From Streptomyces subrutilus (GTDB taxonomy: Bacteria; Actinomycetota; Actinomycetes; Streptomycetales; Streptomycetaceae): 64,000 nt of DNA. A program made the position numbers and the translations under genes. The stretch spans positions 2,790,001 through 2,854,000 of the forward strand of contig NZ_CP023701.1 of NCBI RefSeq assembly GCF_008704535.1, given 5' to 3'. The first letter of the stretch is position 1; each line of letters starts with the position of its first letter. Shown piece after piece: positions 42,144 to 50,228 of the stretch. Under the pieces are notes generated by a model. That model had not been told where the DNA came from. It worked only from the letters and a program-made list of their open reading frames with translations, and did no database searches.

Positions 42144-42947
42144 ATGGCCGACAGCGTGCTCTACGAAGTGACCGACGGACTCGCCACCATCACGATCAAC
42201 CGTCCGGACGCGATGAACGCGATGAACACCGAGGCCAAGGTCGCCCTGCGCGACGCGGTCCGGGCGGCGGAGCAGGACACCGCGGTGCGCGCGGTCCTGC
42301 TGACGGCCGCCGGCAACCGCGCCTTCTGCGTCGGCCAGGACCTCAAGGAGCACATCGGCAACCTCGCGGCGGACCGCGAGGGGGGTTCCTCGCTCACCAT
42401 GAGCACCGTCGCCGAGCACTACAACCCCATCGTCCGGGCCCTGGCCGGGATGCCCAAGCCGGTGGTGGCCGGGGTGAACGGGGTGGCGGCCGGGGCGGGC
42501 TTCGGCTTCGCGCTCGCCGCGGACTTCCGCGTCGTCGCCGACACGGCCTCCTTCACCACCTCCTTCGCGGGGGTCGCCCTGACGGCCGACTCCGGGGTGT
42601 CCTGGACTCTGCCGCGCCTGATCGGCGCCTCCCGCGCGTCCGACCTGCTGCTGTTCCCGCGCCCGGTCCGCGCCCAGGAGGCGTTCGAGCTGGGCATCGC
42701 CAACCGCCTGGTGCCCTCGGAGTCACTGCACGCCGAGGCCGAGGCGCTCGCCCGCACGCTGGCGGCCGGTCCGACCGTGGCGTACGCGGCGCTGAAGGAG
42801 TCCCTGGCGTACGGGGCGGCGCACTCGCTGTCGCAGGCGCTGGACCGCGAGGACGCGCTGCAGACCCGTGCGGGCGCCTCCGAGGACCACGCGATCGCCG
42901 TCCAGGCCTTCCTCGACAAGCGGCCGCCCCGGTACCTGGGCCGCTGA
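42144..42947 (+). CDS. Enoyl-CoA hydratase/isomerase family protein
   Basis: A 267-residue crotonase-fold protein. It has FCVGQDLKEH near residue 68, GVNGVAAGAGFGFALAADF giving the oxyanion hole, and the region AGVALTADSGVSWTLPRLIG. One catalytic Glu is replaced in the usual position (LTADSG instead of the second glutamate), so the reaction may be isomerisation, such as PaaG-type, rather than hydration. Acts on acyl-CoA in the cytosol. ATG at 42144 follows GAAGGGG. Confidence 0.88.
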   Translation: MADSVLYEVTDGLATITINRPDAMNAMNTEAKVALRDAVRAAEQDTAVRAVLLTAAGNRAFCVGQDLKEHIGNLAADREGGSSLTMSTVAEHYNPIVRALAGMPKPVVAGVNGVAAGAGFGFALAADFRVVADTASFTTSFAGVALTADSGVSWTLPRLIGASRASDLLLFPRPVRAQEAFELGIANRLVPSESLHAEAEALARTLAAGPTVAYAALKESLAYGAAHSLSQALDREDALQTRAGASEDHAIAVQAFLDKRPPRYLGR

Positions 42948-42968
42948 ACCGGCGCTCTCCCGCGGCGC

Positions 42969-43544
42969 TCAGGCCCCGCGGGAGACGCAGTCCGCCAGGT
43001 GGTCGTCGACCAGTCCGCAGGCCTGCATGAGGGCGTAGGCGGTGGTCGGGCCGACGAAGCGGATGCCCGCCTTCTTCAGGGCCTTGGCCAGTGCGGTGGA
43101 TGCGGGGGTCACCGCGGGAACGTCGGCGGTGGTCCGCGGGGCCGGACCCGGCTCCTCGGGGGCGTACGACCAGATGAGGGTGTCCAGTTCGCCCGGCTCC
43201 CAGTCGGCCAGCACCTTCGCGTTGGCCAGGGTGGCGTCGATCTTGGCCCGGTTGCGGATGATCCCCTCGTCGGCGAGGAGCCGCTCCGCGTCGGCCGGGC
43301 CGAACGCGGCCACCTTCGCGATCTCGAAGGAGGCGAAGGCGGTACGGAACCCCTCCCGCCGGCGCAGGATCGTCAGCCAGGACAGCCCCGACTGGAAGGC
43401 CTCCAGGCACAGCCGCTCGTACAGCGCGTCGTCGCCGTGGACCGGACGGCCCCACTCCGTGTCGTGGTACGCGACGTAGTCCGCCGTCGACAGCCCCCAC
43501 GGGCAGCGCGGCAGCCCGTCGGGGCCCGCCACGGTACCGGTCAC
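42969..43544 (-). CDS. tag: DNA-3-methyladenine glycosylase I
   Basis: A 191-residue helix-hairpin-helix glycosylase that excises 3-methyladenine. RCPWGLSTADYVAYHDTEWG, LEAFQSGLSW and KAGIRFVGPTTAYALMQACG are family signatures; the zinc-binding Cys and His at the ends are visible (Cys near the start, HLADC at the end). GTG overlaps the stop of the DivIVA gene upstream (GTGA), so the two are coupled. Rv1210 (tagA) in M. tuberculosis is in the same order. Confidence 0.93.
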   Translation of the reverse strand: MTGTVAGPDGLPRCPWGLSTADYVAYHDTEWGRPVHGDDALYERLCLEAFQSGLSWLTILRRREGFRTAFASFEIAKVAAFGPADAERLLADEGIIRNRAKIDATLANAKVLADWEPGELDTLIWSYAPEEPGPAPRTTADVPAVTPASTALAKALKKAGIRFVGPTTAYALMQACGLVDDHLADCVSRGA

Positions 43545-43888
43545 CGTCCGCCGTCCTTGGTGAGGTCGACCCGGTCGGCGTCGGGGGCGCCCGCACCGTC
43601 GCCGCCCGCCGCGGCCGTCAGCTCGGCGATCCGCGCGTCGCGCTCCGCCAGCTCGGCCGCGAGGCGCTCCAGTACGTCGTCCACCTCGGCCATCCGGTAC
43701 CCGCGCGGCGCCACCGGCAGCCGCAGCGCGTCGATGTCCGCCCGGACGACCGGCCGGGTCTCCGGCAGCCCGTCGGCCACCCGGTCCGGCTCCGCTTCCG
43801 GCAGGACGGCTTCCGAGCCGCCGCCGATCACCGCGAGGGTGACCGCTGCCACGACCACGACCAGCGCGATCATCAAGAAGAAGAACAC
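43541..43888 (-). CDS. Short membrane protein with DivIVA-like motif
   Basis: A 115-residue protein. It opens with VFFFLMIALVVVVAAVTL, a single membrane helix. Residues about 50-85 carry the DivIVA lipid-binding-like motif LRLPVAPRGYRMAEVDDVLERLAAEL and then a coiled coil. AGGGGAG six bases before the GTG at 43888 decides the start against the GTG at 43918. It probably localises to curved membrane or the pole; mycobacterial Rv1209 is the counterpart. Coupled to tag. Confidence 0.82.
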   Translation of the reverse strand: MFFFLMIALVVVVAAVTLAVIGGGSEAVLPEAEPDRVADGLPETRPVVRADIDALRLPVAPRGYRMAEVDDVLERLAAELAERDARIAELTAAAGGDGAGAPDADRVDLTKDGGR

Positions 43889-43971
43889 GATCAACTCCCC
43901 TGAGAGACTTCCGGCCACCAGGTTAAGGTCGCTGGCGAGGCGCGAGGGCCGCCGAAGGAGGAAAGAGCAGG

Positions 43972-44832
43972 ATGCTGCGACTGGGCAGGCGCGAGTTCGA
44001 CACCCACGAGCCGGTGATCATGGCCATCGTGAACCGGACTCCCGACTCCTTCTACGACCAGGGCGCGACGTTCCGCGACGAGCCGGCGCTGGACCGGGTG
44101 GAGCGGGCGGTGGCCGAGGGCGCCGCCATCGTCGACATCGGCGGAGTGAAGGCGGGCCCGGGCGAGCACGTGGACGCGGCCGAGGAGGCCCGGCGCACGG
44201 TGGGCTTCGTGGCCGAGGTGCGCCGCCGCCACCCGGACGTGGTGATCAGCGTGGACACCTGGCGGCACGAGGTCGGCGAGGCCGTGTGCGAGGCGGGCGC
44301 GGACGTGCTGAACGACGCGTGGGGCGGGGTGGACCCGAAGCTGGCGGAGGTCGCCGCCCGGTACGGCGCGGGCCTGGTCTGCACCCACGCGGGCGGGGCC
44401 GAGCCGCGCACCCGGCCGCACCGGATCGCGTACGAGGACGTGATGGCGGACATCCTGCGGGTGACGGTGGGCCTGGCCGAACGCGCCGCGGCCCTCGGCG
44501 TGCCGCGCGAGTCGATCATGATCGATCCGGGTCACGACTTCGGGAAGAACACCCGGCACTCCCTGGAGGCCACCCGCCGGCTGCCGGAGATGGCCGACAC
44601 GGGCTGGCCGGTGCTGGTCTCCCTGTCGAACAAGGACTTCGTCGGCGAGACCCTCGACCGGCCGGTCAAGGAGCGGCTGCTCGGGACGCTGGCGACGACG
44701 GCCGTCTCGGCCTGGCTGGGCGCCCGGGTCTACCGGGTCCACGAGGTGGCGGAGACCAGGCAGGTGCTGGACATGGTCGCCTCGATCGCGGGCCACCGAC
44801 CCCCGGCGGTCGCCCGGCGCGGCCTGGCCTGA
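43972..44832 (+). CDS. Dihydropteroate-synthase-like protein (FolP2 type)
   Basis: A 286-residue TIM-barrel protein of the DHPS family. The pABA/pterin motifs are altered: NRTPDSFYDQGATF instead of NVTPDSFSDGG, DPGHDFGK instead of DPGIGFGK, and SNKDFVG in place of the SRK loop. The M. tuberculosis FolP2 (Rv1207) in the same gene order lacks dihydropteroate synthase activity, so this is likely not a folate enzyme. GGAGG stands ten bases before the ATG. Starts divergently from the DivIVA/tag pair. Confidence 0.88.
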   Translation: MLRLGRREFDTHEPVIMAIVNRTPDSFYDQGATFRDEPALDRVERAVAEGAAIVDIGGVKAGPGEHVDAAEEARRTVGFVAEVRRRHPDVVISVDTWRHEVGEAVCEAGADVLNDAWGGVDPKLAEVAARYGAGLVCTHAGGAEPRTRPHRIAYEDVMADILRVTVGLAERAAALGVPRESIMIDPGHDFGKNTRHSLEATRRLPEMADTGWPVLVSLSNKDFVGETLDRPVKERLLGTLATTAVSAWLGARVYRVHEVAETRQVLDMVASIAGHRPPAVARRGLA

Positions 44833-44907
44833 CCCGGTCCCGGCCGGGCCGCGGGCGGCAGCTGCTGCCGGCTCCGCGTCCCGGACCGCCGGGCCGGTCG
44901 GCCGGTC

Positions 44908-45663
44908 CTACTTCCCGACTTCCTTCGTCACCAGCGCGATGGCCTCGTCCACGTCGTCCGTGACGTGGAACAGGTAGAGGTCCTTCTCCGAGGCCTTGCC
45001 CTGCGCGATCACCGTGTCGCGCAGCCAGTCGATCAGGCCGCTCCAGTACGCCGTGCCGAACAGCACGATCGGGAAGCGGGTGATCTTCTGGGTCTGCACC
45101 AGGGTCAGCGCCTCGAACAGCTCGTCGAGCGTGCCGAGGCCGCCCGGCAGGACCACGAAGCCCTGGCTGTACTTCACGAACATCGTCTTGCGGACGAAGA
45201 AGTACCGGAAGTTCAGCCCGAGGTCGACGTGCTCGTTGAGCCCCTGTTCGAAGGGGAGCTCGATGCCGAGCCCGACGGAGATGCCGCTGCCCTCCCGGGC
45301 GCCCTTGTTGGCCGCCTCCATGGCGCCCGGACCGCCGCCGGTGATCACCGCGAAACCGGCGTCGACCAGGGCCCGCCCGATCCGTACGCCGGCCTCGTAC
45401 TCCGGCGAGTCCACCGGGGTCCGCGCCGAGCCGAACACGCTGATCGCGGGCGGCAGCTCGGCGAGCGTGCCGAAGCCCTCGATGAACTCCGACTGGATGC
45501 GCAGGACCCGCCAGGGATCGGTGTGCACCCATTCGGAGGGCCCGGCCGAATCCAGCAGCCGCTGGTCCGTCGTACTGCCCGCCTGCACCTGGCTCCGCCT
45601 CCTCAGCACCGGCCCGAGCTGCTGCTCCTCGGGCCGACGCGCGGAACCTTCGGGGTTGCCCAT
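44908..45663 (-). CDS. LOG-family (TIGR00730) nucleotide phosphoribohydrolase-like protein
   Basis: A 251-residue Rossmann-fold protein. It has both LOG motifs: GGGPGAMEAANKGA (about 110-123) and PGGLGTLDE (about 177-185). LOG enzymes hydrolyse cytokinin nucleotide or, in bacteria, purine nucleotides at the N-glycosidic bond. Residues 1-40 are an extension containing several Arg/Gln. It lies downstream of dapE on the same strand, 64 bases after it. Rv1205 of M. tuberculosis is the positional counterpart. Confidence 0.9.
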   Translation of the reverse strand: MGNPEGSARRPEEQQLGPVLRRRSQVQAGSTTDQRLLDSAGPSEWVHTDPWRVLRIQSEFIEGFGTLAELPPAISVFGSARTPVDSPEYEAGVRIGRALVDAGFAVITGGGPGAMEAANKGAREGSGISVGLGIELPFEQGLNEHVDLGLNFRYFFVRKTMFVKYSQGFVVLPGGLGTLDELFEALTLVQTQKITRFPIVLFGTAYWSGLIDWLRDTVIAQGKASEKDLYLFHVTDDVDEAIALVTKEVGK

Positions 45664-45727
45664 GACGTGCTCCCTCCTGCTGATCGTTGGATCAGGGTAG
45701 GCGCACGAAGGTGACGAGCAGCGGAAT

Positions 45728-46807
45728 TCAGTCGGTCAGCCAGGAACGGAGTCGTTCTTCGCAGTGCAGGATCGCCTTCGTCTCGACGCGTTCGTCGACC
45801 TTGTGCGCCAGCAGCGCGTCGCCCGGGCCGTAGTTGACGGCCGGGACGCCCAGCGCGCTGAAGCGCGCGACGTCCGTCCAGCCGAACTTCGGCATGGCGC
45901 GGCCGCCGACCGCCGCCATGAAGGCCGCGGCGGCGGGGTGGGCGAGCCCCGGGAGCGCGCCGCCCGAGGAGTCGTCGACCACGAACTCGGCGACGTCGCA
46001 GTCGGCGAAGACCTCCCGCACGTGCGCGAGCGCCTCGGCCTCGCTGCGGTCGGGGGCGTAGCGGAAGTTGACGGTGACCGTGCACGCGTCGGGGATGACG
46101 TTGTTGGCGACGCCGCCCTCGATGCGGACGGCGTTGAGGCCCTCGTGGTACTCCAGGCCGTCGATGAGCGGCCTGCGCGGCTCGTACGCCGCGAGCTTCG
46201 CCAGGATCGGGCCGGCGGTGTGGATCGCGTTGGACCCCATCCAGCTGCGGGCGGAGTGGGCGCGTTCGCCGGCGGTGCGCAGCAGGACGCGCAGGGTGCC
46301 CTGGCAGCCGCCCTCGACCTCGGCGTCGGAGGGCTCCAGCAGGACCGCGAAGTCGCCGGTGAGCCAGTCCGGATGGGCCTCGGCGACCTTGCCGAGGCCG
46401 TTGAGGTCGGCGGCGACCTCCTCCTGGTCGTAGAAGACGAAGGTGAGGTCCCGGTTGGGCTCGGGCACGGTGGCGGCGATGCGCAGTTGCACGGCCACCC
46501 CCGACTTCATGTCCGTCGTGCCGCAGCCCCACAGGACGTCGTTCTCGTCGAGCCGCGAGGGGACGTTGTCGGCGATCGGCACGGTGTCGAGGTGGCCCGC
46601 GAGCACGACGCGCTCGGCGCGGCCCAGGTGCGTGCGGGCGACGACGTTGTTGCCGAAGCGGTCCACGGTGAGGTGCGGCAGGGCGCGCAGCGCGTGTTCC
46701 ACGAGGTCGGCGAGCAGCTTCTCGTCGCCGCTCACGGAAGGGATGTCGACGAGCCGGGCGGTCAGCTCGGCGGCGTCCAGGGTGAGGTCCAGCTCGGATT
46801 CGGCCAT
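45728..46807 (-). CDS. dapE: Succinyl-diaminopimelate desuccinylase
   Basis: A 359-residue M20-family di-zinc amidohydrolase of lysine/meso-DAP synthesis: N-succinyl-LL-DAP to LL-DAP plus succinate. Metal ligands are in VLAGHLDTVP, LWGCGTTDMKSG and FYDQEEVAA; the dimer domain follows (NAVRIEGGVANNVIPDA). dapC, the preceding step, is about 2 kb away. TAGGGT (minus strand, 46815-46820) lies seven bases before ATG, so the message is probably leaderless. Confidence 0.94.
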   Translation of the reverse strand: MAESELDLTLDAAELTARLVDIPSVSGDEKLLADLVEHALRALPHLTVDRFGNNVVARTHLGRAERVVLAGHLDTVPIADNVPSRLDENDVLWGCGTTDMKSGVAVQLRIAATVPEPNRDLTFVFYDQEEVAADLNGLGKVAEAHPDWLTGDFAVLLEPSDAEVEGGCQGTLRVLLRTAGERAHSARSWMGSNAIHTAGPILAKLAAYEPRRPLIDGLEYHEGLNAVRIEGGVANNVIPDACTVTVNFRYAPDRSEAEALAHVREVFADCDVAEFVVDDSSGGALPGLAHPAAAAFMAAVGGRAMPKFGWTDVARFSALGVPAVNYGPGDALLAHKVDERVETKAILHCEERLRSWLTD

Positions 46808-46814
46808 GCACCCG

Positions 46815-46820
46815 ACCCTA
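46815..46820 (-). promoter_or_regulatory. -10 box TAGGGT, leaderless type
   Basis: TAGGGT stands seven bases before the ATG of dapE at 46807. It is the best of the leaderless boxes in this window. Confidence 0.6.
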
Positions 46821-46880
46821 ACGCCCCGGGCCCCGCCGGGGCCGTGTCGTCCGGCCGGTGGACGCGACATGTGCCTCAAG

Positions 46881-46886
46881 TACGGT
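46881..46886 (+). promoter_or_regulatory. -10 box TACGGT, leaderless type
   Basis: TACGGT stands six bases before GTG 46893, which argues for that start over the upstream ATG at 46869. Confidence 0.5.
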
Positions 46887-46892
46887 GGGCCG

Positions 46893-47852
46893 GTGTCCGA
46901 GACCCGTCGTCCCCGCCCCCGCCGCCGCAGGCTCCTGCGCGCGGCCGTCGGCTTCCTGGTCCTGCTCGCGGTCGTCGGGTACGCCGCCGTGCAGCGGTAC
47001 TACAACGGCGGGGGCGCCCCGTACTGCGTCGCGCGGGCCGCGGGGGCGGGTGCCGGGCCGGGCGCGGCCGGCGGGACGTACGAGCTGACGCCGGAGCAGG
47101 CGGCGAACGCGGCCACGATAGCCGCGGTCGGCATCGTGCGGGGGCTGCCGGACCGGGCGGTGACGATCGCGCTGGCCACGGCCATGCAGGAGTCGGCGCT
47201 GCGCAACCTCGACCACGGGGACCGCGATTCGCTGGGCCTGTTCCAGCAGCGGCCCTCCCAGGGCTGGGGCGCGCCGGAACAGGTCATGGACCCGGTCTAC
47301 TCGGCCGGGGTCTTCTACGACCGTCTCGCCGAGGTGCCGAGGTACGCGGAGCTCCCGCTCGCGGAGGCGGCGCAGACGGTGCAGCGCAGCGGCTTCCCGG
47401 ACGCGTACGCGAAGCACGAGCCGGACGCGGCCGTGCTGACGGCGGCCATCGGCGGGGCGGGTTCCCTGTCCTGTTCGGGCCCCGAGGCCGCGGCGGGCGA
47501 TCCGCAGAAGGTGCGTGCGGAGCTGTCCCGGACCTTCGGCGCGCAGGCGCTGGCCGGCGGCGGCGACGGACGGCCCGGCGTCACCGGGGCGGACGGGGCG
47601 GACGGGGCGCGCGAGGCCGAGGTGAACCTGCGGCTGGACGGCGGCGGCGCGGCCGAGGTGCGGCGCGGGCGGGCGATGGCGCAGTGGGCGGTGGCCCGCT
47701 CCGGGGAGCTGGGGATCGCGCGGGTCTCGTACGCGGGCGGCGCGTGGGCCGCCGGCCTCTCGGGCGCCGCGTGGCAGCCGTCGGGCGGCGACGGGACGGG
47801 CGGGCGGCACGCGTCCGGGGCGGGCGAGATCCGGATCTTCGTGGCCCGCTGA
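46893..47852 (+). CDS. Exported, lysozyme-like hypothetical protein
   Basis: A 319-residue protein. A basic N-terminus and one membrane helix (residues about 15-35) anchor or export it. The external domain has ATAMQESALRNLDHGDRDSL and LFQQRPSQGWG, reminiscent of transglycosylase (SLT/lysozyme-like) motifs with the catalytic Glu in ESALRN, though family databases often name it otherwise. The C-terminal part is Gly/Ala-rich. GTG at 46893 is chosen because a leaderless-type -10 box ends six bases upstream; ATG at 46869 would add eight residues. Probably acts on cell wall; uncertain. Confidence 0.75.
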   Translation: MSETRRPRPRRRRLLRAAVGFLVLLAVVGYAAVQRYYNGGGAPYCVARAAGAGAGPGAAGGTYELTPEQAANAATIAAVGIVRGLPDRAVTIALATAMQESALRNLDHGDRDSLGLFQQRPSQGWGAPEQVMDPVYSAGVFYDRLAEVPRYAELPLAEAAQTVQRSGFPDAYAKHEPDAAVLTAAIGGAGSLSCSGPEAAAGDPQKVRAELSRTFGAQALAGGGDGRPGVTGADGADGAREAEVNLRLDGGGAAEVRRGRAMAQWAVARSGELGIARVSYAGGAWAAGLSGAAWQPSGGDGTGGRHASGAGEIRIFVAR

Positions 47853-47991
47853 GCGGCCGCCGACCGGCCCCGGAGCACCCGGGCGTGCGTGCGAGACGTC
47901 ACCCGTGCGGGGGTGGCCGCGGCGTCGCGCCGACAGGTCCGCGTGCACGGGAAGCCCTGGTGGGAGCGGGTGCGATGCGTTTGTCACGGAA

Positions 47992-47999
47992 GCCGATAA
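47992..47999 (+). promoter_or_regulatory. GCCGATAA, resembling a WhiG -10 box
   Basis: The octamer GCCGATAA (about 100 bases before the ATG at 48100) equals the -10 element of WhiG/FliA-type promoters, but a TAAA -35 box is not at the expected distance. Low confidence. Confidence 0.2.
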
Positions 48000-48099
48000 A
48001 ACGATGCGTTGCCGATCCTTTACCCGCGACCTGCGCAACCCGACCCACCCCGCGGGCGGTTGTACACGGCGTACGCAGCCGCTACCGCTTAGGAGCAAC

Positions 48100-48447
48100 A
48101 TGTCCCTCCCCCTGACCCGCCGGATCGCCCGTGCCGCGCTGCTCCTCGCAGCCGGGGCGGCGCCCGTGGTCGGTGCGGCCGGCGCGGCCAGCGCCGCGGG
48201 CCTGGAGTCCGTGCCGCAGCTTCCGCAGCTGAACGCGCTCACCGCCCCGGACACCGCCGACGCCTCGGCCGCCACGGACACCGTGACGCGCACGGCCACC
48301 CAGGCCGTGCCGGCCGCCGCGCCCGCCACCGACCTGGCCGGCAGCGCCGGGCAGATGCTCGGCGGCCTGCCCACCGCGCAGCAGCTGCCGGTGGGCCAGC
48401 TCCCCACCGGCGGGCTGCCGCTGGCGGGTCTGCCGCTCGGCGGCTGA
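48100..48447 (+). CDS. Small secreted protein, Gly/Leu/Pro-rich tail
   Basis: A 115-residue protein. A signal peptide (residues about 1-32) ends at GAASAAG. The mature part has PQLPQLNALTAPD, then Thr/Ala-rich sequence, and ends with near repeats QLPTGGLPLAGLPLGG. No cysteine. No known family; not a chaplin (no chaplin core) and no sortase motif. AGGAG is four bases before the ATG. A secreted structural or regulatory peptide is possible. Confidence 0.68.
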   Translation: MSLPLTRRIARAALLLAAGAAPVVGAAGAASAAGLESVPQLPQLNALTAPDTADASAATDTVTRTATQAVPAAAPATDLAGSAGQMLGGLPTAQQLPVGQLPTGGLPLAGLPLGG

Positions 48448-48476
48448 CCCGCCCCGCGCGCGGGGCGCGGAAGACT

Positions 48477-48514
48477 CCGAAGGGGCCGGGAGCACGAACT
48501 CCCGGCCCCTTCGG
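48477..48514. terminator. Bidirectional terminator hairpin
   Basis: A perfect 16-bp stem with loop CACGAA lies between converging genes. Confidence 0.85.
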
Positions 48515-48553
48515 GCTGTCCGGCCGGGCCCGGCGGTACTGCCGGGGCCGGGC

Positions 48554-49648
48554 TCAGGCCAGGCGCTTGACGGCCGCCTCGACACGCTCGTCGGTGGCGG
48601 TGAAGGCCACCCGGACGAACCGCGCGCCCGCCTCGCCGTAGGTGTCGCCGGGCGCGACCAGGATGCCGAGACCCGCGAGGTGGGCGACGGTGTCCCAGCA
48701 GGGCTCGTCGCGGGTCACCCACAGGTAGAGGCTGGCCTCGCTGTGCTCGACGCGGAAGCCGTGGGCCTCCAGGGCGGTGCGCAGGGCCGCACGGCGGGCG
48801 GCGTAGCGCTCGCGCTGCTCGGCCACGTGCGCGTCGTCGCCGAGCGCGGCCACGGTGGCCGCCTGCACGGGCGCGGGGGTCATCATCCCGCCGTGCTTGC
48901 GGATCTGCAGCAGCTCGCCGAGGACGTCCGCGTCGCCGGCGGCGAAGGCGGCCCGGTAGCCGGCCAGGTTGGACCGCTTGGACAGCGAGTGCACCGCGAC
49001 GAGGCCCTCGTAGGAGCCGCCGCACACGTCGTCGTGGAGCACCGAGACCGGCTCCGCCTCCCAGCCCAGTTCCAGGTAGCACTCGTCGCTGAAGACCAGG
49101 ACTCCGTGCGCGCGCGCCCAGGCCACGATCCGGATCAGCTCCTCCTTCGGGAGGACCTTGCCGGTGGGGTTGGAGGGGGAGTTGAGCCACAGCAGCTTCA
49201 GGCCGGCCGGGTCGAGCGCGGTCGGGTCGTCGTACACCACGGGCTCGGCCCCGCACAGCCGCGCGCCGACCTCGTACGTGGGGTAGGCGAGCCGGGGGTA
49301 GGCGACCTCGTCGCCCGCGCCCAGGCCCAGCTGGGTCGGCAGCCACGCCACCAGTTCCTTGGAGCCGACGACCGGCAGGACGTTGTGGTGCCCGACGCCG
49401 CTCGCGCCGAGCCGGCCGCGCACCCAGCCCGTGATCGCGTCGCGCAGGGCGGCCGTGCCCCACACCGTCGGGTAGCCCGGGGAGTCGGCGGCGCCGGCGA
49501 GGGCGCGCTGGATCAGCTCGGGGACCGGGTCCACGGGGGTGCCGATCGACAGGTCGACGATGCCGTCCGCGTGGGCCGCCGCCGTGGCCTTGTACGGCTC
49601 CAGCTTGTCCCAGGGGAAGACGGGAAGACGGTCGGATACTGCGGCCAC
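48554..49648 (-). CDS. dapC: Succinyldiaminopimelate transaminase
   Basis: A 364-residue fold-type I PLP aminotransferase that makes N-succinyl-LL-DAP from the keto-acid and glutamate in the lysine/DAP route. The PLP-lysine is in SLSKRSNLAGYR; LNSPSNPTGK and FSDECYLE give the N and D/Y ligands. GTG start at 49648. It is 133 bases downstream of ferredoxin on the same strand, as in mycobacteria (Rv1177 fdxC next to Rv1178 dapC). Together with dapE it supplies DAP for peptidoglycan. Confidence 0.94.
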   Translation of the reverse strand: MAAVSDRLPVFPWDKLEPYKATAAAHADGIVDLSIGTPVDPVPELIQRALAGAADSPGYPTVWGTAALRDAITGWVRGRLGASGVGHHNVLPVVGSKELVAWLPTQLGLGAGDEVAYPRLAYPTYEVGARLCGAEPVVYDDPTALDPAGLKLLWLNSPSNPTGKVLPKEELIRIVAWARAHGVLVFSDECYLELGWEAEPVSVLHDDVCGGSYEGLVAVHSLSKRSNLAGYRAAFAAGDADVLGELLQIRKHGGMMTPAPVQAATVAALGDDAHVAEQRERYAARRAALRTALEAHGFRVEHSEASLYLWVTRDEPCWDTVAHLAGLGILVAPGDTYGEAGARFVRVAFTATDERVEAAVKRLA

Positions 49649-49781
49649 GGTGTCTCTGCTCTCTGCCTGGAGGGGGCGGGGGCGCCCCGGGAACGGGAAG
49701 CGGCGGCGCTCGCCGGAAACACCTCGGTCCCGTGCGGCGGGCAGGCCGTACGGGACCGGGGGGCGTGTCCGACGTGAAGGG

Positions 49782-50111
49782 TCAGTGCTCGCCGTTGATG
49801 CCGGCGGGAAGCCCCGCGACGAAGGGGTGGTCGCGCTCGATCAGGCCGAGCTTGGAGGCACCACCGGGCGAACCGAGCTCGTCGAAGAACTCGACGTTCG
49901 CCTTGTAGTAGTCCTTCCACTCCTCCGGGGTGTCGTCCTCGTAGAAGATGGCCTCGACCGGGCAGACCGGCTCACACGCACCACAGTCGACGCACTCGTC
50001 CGGGTGGATGTACAAGGACCGCTGGCCCTCGTAGATGCAGTCGACGGGGCACTCTTCGATGCATGCCTTGTCCTTGACGTCGACACAAGGCTCCGCGATG
50101 ACGTAGGTCAC
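49782..50111 (-). CDS. fdxA: Seven-iron ferredoxin
   Basis: A 109-residue 7Fe ferredoxin with one 3Fe-4S and one 4Fe-4S cluster. The Cys spacing in EPCVDVKDKACIEECPVDC and CVDCGACEPVCP identifies both clusters. The C-terminal extension FFDELGSPGGASKLG is typical of actinobacterial FdxA. Start GTG at 50111 has GAGGAGG upstream; the longer frame upstream is not conserved. Electron carrier for cytochromes P450 or other oxidoreductases. Confidence 0.95.
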   Translation of the reverse strand: MTYVIAEPCVDVKDKACIEECPVDCIYEGQRSLYIHPDECVDCGACEPVCPVEAIFYEDDTPEEWKDYYKANVEFFDELGSPGGASKLGLIERDHPFVAGLPAGINGEH

Positions 50112-50228
50112 GCTCTCGTTCCTCCTCGGTAGGGCTTTCCATATCGCGCGGGAGCGCGGCGTCGTCGATGCCCGCATCTAGTATCTCCGTTCCCGGGCAC
50201 GATCCGAACAGGAGGGGCGGACAGAGCT

